Shown here: positions 1-9,800 of the stretch, one piece after another
Layout: each line of letters begins with the position of its first letter
Numbering within the stretch: position 1 is the stretch's first letter
Origin: Spongospora subterranea
Taxonomy: Eukaryota; Endomyxa; Phytomyxea; Plasmodiophorida; Plasmodiophoridae
DNA length: 22,862 nt
Assembly (NCBI GenBank): GCA_900404475.1
Contig: OUQQ01000307.1
Coordinates: 10,919 to 33,780 of the forward strand
Direction: 5' to 3'
Translations under genes and position numbers: made by a program
Notes under the pieces: generated by a model
Told to the model about the DNA's origin: nothing
The model's database searches: none
The model's input: only the letters and a program-made list of their open reading frames with translations

Positions 1-2
1 AG

Positions 3-155
3 ATGTTAACTCCCTCCCATCTCCCCATTGCCAACTCCATATTGTCCCGATATTCCGATGGTCTTCCCCATGTTAACTCCCTCCCATCTCCCCATTGCCA
101 ACTCCATATTGTCCCGATATTCCGATGGTCTTCCCCATGTTAACTCCCTCCCATC
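3..155. repeat. 67-bp tandem repeat, about 2.3 copies
   Basis: The unit beginning ATGTTAACTCCCTCCC starts at 3, 70 and 137, a constant step of 67. The first two copies look identical and the third stops matching after 155. The array reaches the left edge of the window, so its full length is unknown. The unit is pyrimidine-rich and has no open frame of note. Confidence 0.9.
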
Positions 156-930
156 CAGTATATATTAACATAACTGGGGCTTGATCGGATTGGGACGTGG
201 AAGGGACTAGGAACTACTGGGACAAGGGATAGTGACCTAGGGCAACAAACGATGTGTATTCAAAAAAGAGGTCATCCGAATCCTAATAATGGATGGTGAA
301 CACGCGCAGGTAGTATTAGCACAACAACAATTGTATTTCCAGGGACTCGTGTCAAATGAACCAGGAATTACTCACTCGTTTGAAAAAACAAGGACAAACA
401 CCAAGTCCATTTACAACTCCACATTTTTCGGAACCTAACTAGTGTCCCAAAGCAACAGCCCTTCGACGGGACGAAATAACGCCCTCGTGGATTCATCAAT
501 TAAGTCAAGTTTATAACGCAACAGCAACCACGAACGTTCCCGCGCGACGGTTCTCGATCCAGCTCTTGACCCCAGCCCTAACATCACCAAGAACAAGGCT
601 ATAAATGGTAAACAAACACTTTGAAAAGAGCCTCAAATTACAATCCCCTTTCTGAAGAGACCTGCCGCAATTCCACCCGATTTCTCAAGATATCAGCGCC
701 TGAGCGATGGAGAAACCATAGCTCAAACCACGTTGCCCGACTTCCTTGAAATGGCTCTCCATGTGGACACGATCAAAACGTTTTCATTTCCGATGAAATT
801 GCCGGTTCAAGGTCGGTTCTGCCCGAGCCGTGTTCGGACTGCGTCAATAAAAATGCCCTGGCGCTAGGGCAATAGTGGGTCAACAACCGCCAGACATTAT
901 CCCTGGCCTGCTACATCGTCATCAACGTTC
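156..930. other. Unassigned sequence upstream of ERCC1
   Basis: No convincing coding stretch or RNA gene is visible. The sequence is AT-richer than the exons that follow. It presumably carries the ERCC1 promoter and 5' UTR at its right end, but I see no clear TATA or CCAAT element that fixes a start site. Confidence 0.5.
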
Positions 931-2002
931 ATGGCGGATTCGGATGGAGCTCCCGCCCCCGCGCCGAAATCGGTTCTCGTTCCTGGTGACCCGGTGCGGG
1001 CGCCGTTTCGATTCTCGATCCCATCCGCCTCCTCCGATCGCGCCTCCGTTGCCGCACCGCCCAACATGTTCAAGCAATACCAGAAATCGTCGTCCACGAG
1101 CAACGCCGCCGCCGCTGCTTCTGCAGAGAGCGCCACCGCCGCCGTTCCAACGCGAATTCCTCCCGTCGCTTTCCCGGATCAGCAGAACGTCGTTTCGTCG
1201 AGCTCATCTGGAACCAGACCGGAACCGAGCACCGTCTCGAGGCGTCCCGCTAAGGACCCCGTATTGTCCGACCCCAACTGCATCATCGTCAGTCGCCGTC
1301 AAGAACACAACGCTCTGCTGCGCCATCTCGGCCACGTTCGCTGGAAATTCGCCGACAGCGACTCGCTGCTGTGCGACTACCTGGTCGGGAACTCGGCTGG
1401 CGTCCTTTACCTAACCCTTCGGTAATCCTCGATGAGAAATATCTTGGTTCTTCTTTCACAATCGCTCAGGAAACCGTGTTCAGATATCATCTACAGTGCC
1501 CCGAATATATTCACGCGCGGATGGCGCCACTCAAGCACTGGTTTCGCCTGCGGATCCTGTTGGTGCTCGTGGACCTGGAGGATTGCGCCGCCCCGATCGA
1601 GGACCTGACGCGCATCGCGTTCGTCAACAACTGGACCATGATCTGCGCGTTCAGCATCCCGGAGGCGGCCCAGTATGTGGAGACCTTCAAGATCCAGGAG
1701 AACGCCCCGCTCGATTCGATCAAGGAGCGCATTGAGACCGACCATGCGTCGGTGTTTTCGTCGATTCTGACCCTGATCCGGTCGGTCAACAAGACCGACG
1801 TCGTGACCCTGGCCGAGACGTTCGGCTCGTTGGCAAAGGTTAGATTTCATGGGTTTTCGCCGGTCTCCGCATGATTTTCAGAGAATTGCACAAGGTCATG
1901 GCCGCGTCGGTTGACGAACTCAGTCAATGTCCCGGGGTCGGTACACTGAAAGCAAAACGCATCTACGATGCGTTTCGCCAACCGTTTCGCAAAGATTCGT
2001 GA
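931..2002 (+). CDS. ERCC1: DNA excision repair protein ERCC1/Rad10
   Basis: ERCC1 is the non-catalytic partner of the XPF/Rad1 endonuclease, which cuts 5' of lesions in nucleotide excision repair and in crosslink repair in the nucleus. Exons: 931-1421, 1484-1838, 1895-2002; introns of 62 and 56 nt; 317 residues (human is 297). Residues 1-113 are a low-complexity Ala/Ser/Pro tail. Residues 114-230 match the Rad10 central domain, including LGHVRWKF, the YLVGNSAGVLYLTLRYH core and PEYIHAR. SVNKTDVVTLAETFGSLAK leads into a C-terminal helix-hairpin-helix domain with CPGVG and LKAKRIYDAFRQPF, the XPF-dimerising part. The second intron was placed by alignment: splicing at AAG|GT and CACAAG|GTC keeps the spacing between FGSL and the hairpin. 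The start is the first Met of the open frame. The family call is firm; the N-terminus is less certain. Confidence 0.93.
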
Positions 2003-2413
2003 TCGCGGCAACGTGTTGCGCCACCAAATATTTTCGACCCGTTGCCGATATCGGATCGTCATCCCACAGTATCTTGGACGACCGGGGGTGTTTCGCCAGA
2101 AAGGCAAAAATCCAACGATAACAAACGTCCGCATGATCTGAATAGCGATCGGTCAATAAAACTGAGAATTCCCCTGGCGCGTAATCGGGTTGCTGTGTAA
2201 TCTGGTTCTGGACGGGAAGCAGCCCAATGGGGGGACCAACTCCATTCCTCACTCATCGGTACAGTAGTAGCGCCACATATCTGGACAGACTTTCGCGACT
2301 GGTATCTGGAGCAGCGACGGCCAACGCATACAGCACCCGAAGTGTCGTTCAAACTCCAAGCTGTTGGTGCTGAAGGGGATCGGAATTGTTCGCGACAATC
2401 GCAGCGTCCGATA
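2003..2413. other. Intergenic region between ERCC1 and the desaturase
   Basis: This holds the 3' end of ERCC1 and the promoter of the next gene on the same strand. Short open frames on both strands lack recognisable domains. No gene or structured RNA is seen. Confidence 0.5.
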
Positions 2414-3717
2414 ATGGGACAGACTGTGTCGATCACCGCGTTTCGCCACGTTGGCCAAGACGAGCCTCATCGCTCCCGTAATATCAGGGGCTCATTGCTA
2501 TATCGACCGAATCAGCACCAATCTGGAAATGATTTCAGGTCGCCGCGATATCCTCAAGGTCCATCCCGAGATCCGGGACCTTTATGGCCCCGATATCCGC
2601 ATGGCCTATGCGGTCGTGGCGCTGGTGACGGCGCAGATGGTCGTGGCCGTCCACGCCGACCGGATGTCGCCGTGGGTCTTCTTCCTGGTCGCGTACGCCA
2701 TCGGCGGCACCCTAAATCACTCGCTGAGTTTGGCCAACCATGAGCTGTCCCATAATCTCGGGTTCCACACCCCGATCCATAACGAGATCCTGAGCATGTT
2801 CGCGTCGGTTGTCGTTGGTTTTGTTGTTTTAAGGATCAGTGTCATGTTGTTTGCCGGTGCAGGAACCTGGCGCACGGATTGCCGACTGCGATCACGTTCA
2901 AGCGATACCATCTCGAGCACCACTACTACCAGGGCGCGGATCGGATCGACGTCGATATCCCGACGGAACTCGAAGGGCGTATCTTCTGCAACACGTTCAT
3001 GAAGGTGATCTGGATGGTGCTCCAGCCGGCCTTCTACGCCATTCGACCTCGTAATACCTCGCCCGCATTTTCCCCCCGTTTTCAGCCCCAATTGTGTTGC
3101 CGTTTTCCTAGTCCTGGTCCGCCCGCTGGTGCCGACCAAACTGGAGATCATCAACGCCCTCGTCTGTATCGCGTTCGACTACCTCCTGTGCACGATCGTG
3201 TCGCCATGGGCGCTGGTCTACCTGTGGGCGTCGACCATCCTGGGCATGGGACTGCATCCGGTCGCTGGTCATTTCATCGCCGAACATTACCAGTTCATTT
3301 TGGGCCAGGAGGTTGGTTGGTGTTTTATCGCCAGGGGCTCCCACCCCGTTGTTTACGGTTCATTGGTCAGACCTACTCGTATTACGGGCCGTTGAACTAC
3401 GTCAGCTTCAACGTCGGGTTGGTGACCACGACAACAACATTGGATGGCCGTAATTTCTGAGCGCCCGATTTTTTTTTATTTTTTTTTCCAGATATCACAA
3501 CGAACACCACGATTTCCCAAAGATATCAGGGTTTCGCCTGCCCGAGGTGCGGAGGTTGGCGCCCGAGTTCTACGACGCGAGGTGGAAGAACTGGGACGGG
3601 GAAGGGCTGGTCATTCACACGTCGTGGATCGCCGTCATCTACAACTACATCACCATGCCCAACATGGGCCCCTTTTCGCGTATCAAACGCGCAGTTCGCT
3701 CCAAGAAAGCGGCGTAA
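2414..3717 (+). CDS. DES1: Sphingolipid delta-4 desaturase (DES1/DEGS family)
   Basis: This ER-membrane di-iron enzyme desaturates dihydroceramide at C4 to give ceramide. Exons: 2414-2477, 2539-2803, 2863-3050, 3112-3311, 3371-3417, 3492-3717; introns of 59-74 nt; 329 residues (human DEGS1 is 323). All three histidine boxes are present: H89ELSH93, H126LEHH130 and H257NEHH261. Hydrophobic segments lie near 43-60 and 66-86, with more in the middle of the protein. RRRDILKVHPEIRDL and TYSYYGPLNYVSFNVG match the animal enzyme closely. The start is the tiny first exon, giving MGQTVS, which fits the N-myristoylation signal known for DES1; splicing restores the DEPHRSRRR stretch. Compared with human, about nine extra residues lie near the C-terminus (around DARWKNWDGEGLVIHTSW). 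No dilysine signal is obvious. A bifunctional desaturase/hydroxylase cannot be excluded. Confidence 0.95.
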
Positions 3718-4507
3718 TTTTTGTGGCCCAGCCCGAATTCGCTCGTGATGTTTTCACAGAATTGAATGTTCGAGAAGGGCGTTCGTCTCATAATTTCCAT
3801 TGCCATAAACAAAAACAGTTAAAAGTATTCTGCGAAGAACGTCAGGGACTCGTCGGGTGTAACTAGTGTCCTGCAATGTCGGGGGTTTTCTGTCATTGGC
3901 CCAATGGGAGTTCCGGGGAACAATGTGTTGGAGCGTTGGCGTATCGATGTGAGCACTAAGGCTGGCAACAGTTAATCCTGGACACATTCCTTCCCAATTC
4001 CCAGCGAAATCGATGCGGTCTGAGGTCTGGAACAATACCCAATCATAGCTTGTTCCGAACCAGATCTGATAGATTGACGAATGTGTTTTGAGGAAATTGA
4101 CACGTTTTTCTTGTTCCAACATTGTTACATGTTTCTGGGGGTTTTCCCAGAGTATGGGCGAGTGCCACACCCTGAATTTGGGCGAAATCGCCCAACAATT
4201 TCGCGGGATCGTTCTCGGTTTGTGGTTTCGACGCTCGGACCTTGTTTTGCTCGGAAATCATTAATTTGGAAATCTAAATCCGCGTCGAACGTGCGATCAG
4301 TACACTGAACGAAGCCACGTGGACATTTTTGACGTCGATGACGCAATCACAACTCTTTCTCCAATTCTACGACAACTTCGCGTTCCTTGGCCGAAAGCTC
4401 GCACCGAGACCGGGCTAAAAACGGTTGAACGTCGGAACCACTGATGTCGGGAAAAAATATAGGATGCCAAGTGGTGTATTTCGATTAACAAAAACATGGG
4501 GAATCGA
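3718..4507. other. Convergent intergenic region
   Basis: The desaturase (+) and the SAP-like gene (-) end facing each other here, so it contains both 3' UTRs. Minus-strand open stretches at about 4043-4261 and 4347-4484 have a charged, coding-like composition, the latter ending KEREVVVELEKEL. I could not join them in phase to each other or to the SAP-like gene. They may be an unrecognised small gene or an alternative 3' exon. Confidence 0.35.
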
Positions 4508-5199
4508 TTATTCTTCCGGATCTGGGACGACCGTTGGCTCGGATTTCGTCACCGTTTTCTTCAGTTCCTGGTGCAGCGCCACCTTGACGGGCGCCGGTTT
4601 CGGTGGGGACGACGCGGCCAACGAATGGGCCGGGTCACGGTTGGCGACGGTCTCCTTGATTTCGTCCAGCAGCTCGGCGGGGACGGCTGGGCATTCTGCC
4701 GGCTTCTTGGGGCTTCCCCGCGGCGACGACGACGTCTTGGCGACTTTCCCGAACGACGTTCAGTACAATTTTTTAATCGGAACCGATCTGATCACGATTT
4801 ACCTTTTCGACTGGGTGATGGAGACCTGGAAGCGGCGCGTTTCGGGCTCTGAGATCTAGAGGCGGCGCGTTTCGGACTCTGAGATCTAGAGGCGGCGCGT
4901 TTCGGGCTGGGCGACCTGTCCAGTTCGCCAGCTTGGCGCTTTTTACCGGACATCGGGCTGGTCTTCTCTGACTTTGGTGACGGCTTCGGGCTGGTGCCTT
5001 TCGAAAACGCAGCCATCAGCTCGTTGACAATCTCCGACGTCTATTTCCATGATTGATCAGATTTTCGTGTTGGCGTACCGAAACGAGAAACACGTTTATC
5101 GTTGACCTTGACATTTGCGCGAACATCGTACTTTTTGGCCAGCGCCTGGAGATCGCGCCGGGGCATTTCCGACAGCTGTTCCTTGGTGTAGACGGTCAT
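4508..5199 (-). CDS. Small SAP/NuSAP-like basic protein with SPKRAASRSQ repeats
   Basis: Exons (minus): 5199-5107, 5040-4803, 4743-4508; introns of 66 and 59 nt; 188 residues. The start is the first Met after an in-frame stop. Residues about 8-40 (LSEMPRRDLQALAKKYDV, then RANVKTSEIVNEL) form the helix-turn-helix of a SAP fold. They most resemble the N-terminus of NuSAP, where DLQ-LAK and RAN are conserved; this fold contacts DNA or chromatin. A Ser/Pro/Lys linker follows, then three ten-residue SPKRAASRSQ-type repeats, dense in basic residues and candidate proline-directed phosphosites. The C-terminal third holds an acidic/basic helix (ELLDEIKETV) and ends PDPEE. The phases join only if the splices are as given. 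A nuclear, DNA- or microtubule-binding role is inferred; the protein is much shorter than animal NuSAP1 (about 440 residues). It could be a general SAP-domain protein. Confidence 0.7.
4831..4908 (-). repeat. 30-bp in-frame coding repeat
   Basis: Units at 4831-4860, 4861-4890 and a partial at 4891-4908 are nearly identical at the DNA level. Each encodes ten residues of the SPKRAASRSQ type. Near identity in synonymous positions implies recent expansion or ongoing unequal exchange. Confidence 0.85.
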
Positions 5200-6889
5200 A
5201 TCGCGTTCGTTGTCCTTGGGATCGCGAGCAACGAACAGTTTCGTGTGGTGAAACCCAGTGGCAATCGGCCCAACCCGGGGTGGGTGATTCGGCTGACGAG
5301 ACAGTGTATCTTTAGACAGCCCAGGGGGTTCCAGTCGCTTCGTCGGGTCTGTCTGTCAGTCGGTGCCAGTGAGTGAGTGCCCGTTGGTATTCGCTACACC
5401 ACCTGAGTAAGTCACACTCAGGACAGGGCGAGAATGGGTCTGTGACTGGGTGCGAGGCCAGGAGCGCACTGGCTCGCAGTCTATTTTTCGCCCCAGGCCG
5501 ACGGACGTGCGCTGGCGGGCTGCCCGATCTTTTTGTATCTGTGTAAACACGACGGCCAGATCAGACTGTTGCTTGAGGGGAAACGGGTCAGATTCGCTGG
5601 GAAGTGGGGGATTGTATCACGTCTAGAGCGTATTGTGGCGACAGCATACGGAATTCCATGCGGCTTCACGTGCCAATTCCCTAGCAGAACATGGCTTGAT
5701 GACGTAGCGGCCATTCCTTGCTGCTTGAATCGCCAGCAGACAATCGCGTCCCTCATAAACACGATAAACCAGTGATCGATGTGGATGTGATTCCATTGCG
5801 AAATTCGAACCTACCGCCAAGAATTTTGTCAACCGCGAATGGCGGTGGATTCGGATGTCCTGAGGAAAACTCGTCCAAATCGATCACCGGGTTTGTCGTG
5901 ATTATGAGGGGCGCGATAACAAGGAATGATCGGTAAGTAATCATGTCATGCAGAGTATGCGGCTGTTAGCGAAGTGGCACGTGGCGTCGCATGGATCCGT
6001 GCACTGTTGGACCGTGTTAGATGTCGGTTGAGGCACTCATCGACTGTGCTAAAGGATAATACGCCAGCGGAACAAGCAGTGAAGACAAATGCAATCACAA
6101 ATCGGAATCAATCGTTCGTGTTCAAGTGGCACTTGGTTAGGGTTTCCATTTAGTTCATGCGTGAGGAACAATATCAGCAATGTGAATTTGTTTCGAAAAT
6201 GGTACACCTGAGATGTGAATGCTCAAAGTTCGGGCTTGGATGTGATTATCGGCAGTTTGCTGATTTCTGAACTCACCGAGCAGGGATCCGCCGCATGCCC
6301 ATTGCTGAGTTATCTGATCCAGGTTGCATGCAAATGGTACTGTATCATCTAAACGTCTATGATAGAACTGCTACTTACCGAGTGATTGGATCTGTTGTCG
6401 ATGAGCGACCCGTGCTCACAAATCAACTGCTGTGAACAAACCCAAGGATTTCCATTCGTAATTCGCTCTATGACTCCGCATGGCGTTTAACATCGTGAGC
6501 CAAGAGCAGCCGAGAGATTGTTGCCAGTATTGCTTCACGAACAAGGCCAATCAGTGCCAGTGCAAATCTATGAAGCTATTATATTAGGTAAAGCATCATC
6601 AACGCCGATATGATTCTTGGACAGGAGATGAAACAGCTCTCGTTCTAGTGAAACTCGATGTGCTACCTGGACCATTAGACCTTCAACGATAACCGAAGGA
6701 TCAGATAAATCGTTCAGTCTGAAAAACAGGGACTTCAGACACATGGCTAATCAGTCAGCGTTGATGACGTACAACGGCTTGATTCGGGCACAATCTGATT
6801 TGCAGTCGGAAACGGATCGAGCTGGAGAAACGGAAACAGAAACGCTGAGCAAATCTTCGAGTTCCATCGTTGAAAACTCGGGAAGCTTA
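5200..6889. other. 1.7-kb gene-poor interval
   Basis: The left end must hold the promoter and 5' UTR of the minus-strand SAP-like gene. The rest contains only short frames with stops on all strands. Fragments near 6238-6270 and 6605-6640 (+) read LDVIIGS and ADMILGQ, faintly like the motif after the active site of retroelement aspartic proteases, but no longer domain can be followed. I assign no gene. Confidence 0.45.
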
Positions 6890-9800
6890 TTAGCACGAAT
6901 CAGAAACAACTGAAAACTGAAAATCGATTTGGGTGCTCACTGCTTGAGATAAAGATAAGGGATCCAAAGATGCATTGTCTCGTGAGGTCGTAGGCGCTCG
7001 CATGTTCTCGGACCCAACCTGCGCTGCGACCCGTTCGCTAGCGCCGGCTAGCTCCGACGAGAATCTTGCAATGATGCTCTGTAGTCGCTCACTACGTTTG
7101 GAAGATACGGCAACAGTCTAAACAAGTGTGTTCGACAAATATTCGACTATAACTACAGATACACACCTTTTTCAGGCGTTGATTATCCTTTTTCAACTCT
7201 TCCAACTGTGAAGTGGTTAATTTGATGGACTCCTCCAGTTCTTGGTTAGATTGTTTAATGGTTTCCAACTGTTGTTGAAGCGTGTTCAAGCTGGTTTCCT
7301 TCCTTTGCAACATATTTTTAGTTCGACGGAGAGCTTCGCGAAGCTGCGTTTGATCCGCTATTTGCGATTGTAATTCGTCGATCTAGGAATTGAAGTTGAC
7401 TCCGAATTTGGATTCGTGAGGAGTTCCCAGACTTACTTTCGACGTTGCGTCTTTGAGCAAAGCCGTCTTTCGGGATAAATCTCCGGCCAGCGAATGCATT
7501 TTCTCGTGAACGCTACTGCTAGCTTCCTTAACATCGTTCTTGGCCTCGGTAAGCCGTTGCAGCCTTTGTCGAAGATCTGCGATTATCCGATCCCTGTTGA
7601 TGATGAATTGTGAGCTCTCTTTCAACTATGCCAGAGTTCAAACATTTTTCGCACACGGTTCTCAAAACATCTTGCCTTTTTTTCTTTCATTTCAATTGTT
7701 TTCACCAATTCCTCAACTCTGTGCGTTAGATTTACTACCTCTGTCTGAGAGGAAGCGACATTGATGGTGTCCGTCAATGTCTGGACTTGAATCCGATATT
7801 GCTGCAGTCTGCTTTCCAACTTGGAAATCTTACAGACAAACAAAGCAAACGTCAATCTCCATTTCAAAATGATGATTTCTTCACGATCACCTTTCGCTGA
7901 CTGCTGCTACTCGGAGACACTGACCTTGAAACTGGTACACTTGGGGTTGATTGTTGCCGAAGATCATTGACTCGGATTTGTCGCCGTAGCGTCCGACACA
8001 AAGATTTTGACGCTAGCAATTGCTCACGAACGCGTTCTAGCTCATGTCTGGCTGCTCCACAATCACCGCATTCGAGCGAACTAAACGGTTTAAAAAATAC
8101 AGAAAAGACTGCTGGGGGAGTAAATTATACCTCTCAGAATAGTATTCGTTCGGGTTCTGAAGCGTCTGTTTGACTTGAGGTTTACCTTGCGACGTTTTCA
8201 TGCTGAGTATGTCCGCTTCATAAGCGGCGACTACTTTCTCATGCTCATCGCGATATCTAAATTATTTTTATCCAAACATTACACATATGAGTAACTGAAA
8301 AAGTAGTCGAATCAAAATATGACACATCTCTCTCACCTCTCGAATTCGTTCAAAAGAGCTTCAAATTGTTGCGTATGGATGGCTATTTCTCTAGAGAGGT
8401 GTGATTTAAGAAGATTGATTTCCTCACTTGAACTAGTTATAGCCTGCGAGAAAAGCTGTAAACTGACAGTATTTGCGGTGAGTTTAAAGTCAGCCAACAT
8501 TTTTGACAGCTTCGTTTCGCTCCTTTTCTGCAGCGACCTTCTGTTGTTTTAACAGCCTCGACTGTTCTCGTAAGAATTCCGATTTTATGCTCTGATTTCC
8601 TGACTCCAATTCAAAAGCCTGGGACATCAGACTTAAAAAACCGATGATTTACAATCAGCATTTATTACCTTCTCCTTTGCTATGCGCAATTCTGCAACAA
8701 CCAGTTCGTATTTGGCTTTGAGGACTTTGTGTTTTTTCTTCTCCGCATTGCCTTTCTGAATTCCTGATTCCGTTTGAGATTCGCTGTTTGAAGTAGAGAC
8801 CAAGTTAACTGGTTGTCGCGGAACGTTGCTTTCTTGTTGGCCTCGCTCCAGTTCATCGACGTTTTTCTGTAGACGACTACATATCTCCCAAGCTCCTTCA
8901 TTTTGCAGAGCCAGTGCACTCTTTTCTTTCTGAGAAATCACATAAGAGGTTCGCCACGATTTCAGTCCCTATACCTGACCTGCAGTTTTTCAAGGAATTC
9001 TTCGAGTTTTTGCTTCTCCATTGTGCACTCCGACGTGCATTGAGGAGGAATAGCGTCCGTCTACAATGAGTTGTGAATTGAATGAAATTCTGTTGCATTA
9101 AGTCGGTTACATTGACTCCAGCGTTACAACAATCAAGCATGCACTCGGTATTCGAACTCTCGGACCTTAGCTGTTTCTCTGGCGACGTTTTGGATTTCAT
9201 CATCTAGATTAGACTGCGGTGAGAAGCCATAGAAAACTATCAATTATGATTACACGTAGTTCTTGCATTTGCGTTCTGACCATTTCCACGCCAGCAGCAA
9301 GTTTCGTTCTCTCCTGTAAAGCAGAAACATCAACTTTAACTGCAAATGTCTCCAAAAGTTATTGAATACATCGCAAAGATTGCAAATCGTAGGTTCCATC
9401 TGTCTCCACGACAATCCAATCTGAAACGCCTCTGTCTTCACCTCGTTGCGGAAATGGAGTACTTTCGCCGTGGAACCAAACTCCACGTTATCGCACGCGT
9501 TGAGAAGAGCATTAACGTGTCCGTTCATCTTCTGAAGATGCAGTAAGGAATATAGAATGCCGTTGGAATCAAAGCTTCCAAAACGCACTCTTAAAGTAGA
9601 TCTGGCGAAAGCCACATCTTTCAGAGAGCAATCGTCAACTTTACGATGTGGCTGTTCTGGCCCACTATCAACAGGAATAGTGGATTGCTCGGCATCATGA
9701 GACTTCTTCAAAGGCTTTTCGCGTTCTTGAGTCTAAAAATATCATCAGATGAATCTATTATCAGGTCCTTTTTGTTTTTACTTGTGAAGATCGATGAACA

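Noticed and set aside
1839..1894. Alternative ERCC1 splice ending at TTTTCAG (1881)
   Set aside because: It puts the helix-hairpin-helix exon out of frame and gives an early stop. The acceptor ending at 1894 restores frame and family spacing.
3754..4170. 139-codon minus-strand frame between the desaturase and SAP-like genes
   Set aside because: Its composition is not distinctive, it overlaps the desaturase 3' flank and another frame, and no domain is visible. I describe the interval instead of calling a gene.
5481..5944. Overlapping minus-strand frames faintly like a chromodomain start (FAVDKILGGRF)
   Set aside because: The aromatic cage and the WxPxxN-type end cannot be found in any frame, and the frames overlap out of phase.
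6230..6650. Possible decayed retroelement protease (VIIGS and MILGQ fragments)
   Set aside because: Only two short matches to a loose motif, no active-site DSG/DTG triplet, no reverse transcriptase or LTRs recognised. Chance cannot be excluded.
9350..9441. A 92-nt intron in the coiled-coil gene (GTGAAG to TTTGGAG)
   Set aside because: It would remove the CNLC motif and is the longest intron. A 56-nt intron at 9314-9369 with a GTATTC donor and CTTTACAG acceptor keeps frame and fits the other introns better.
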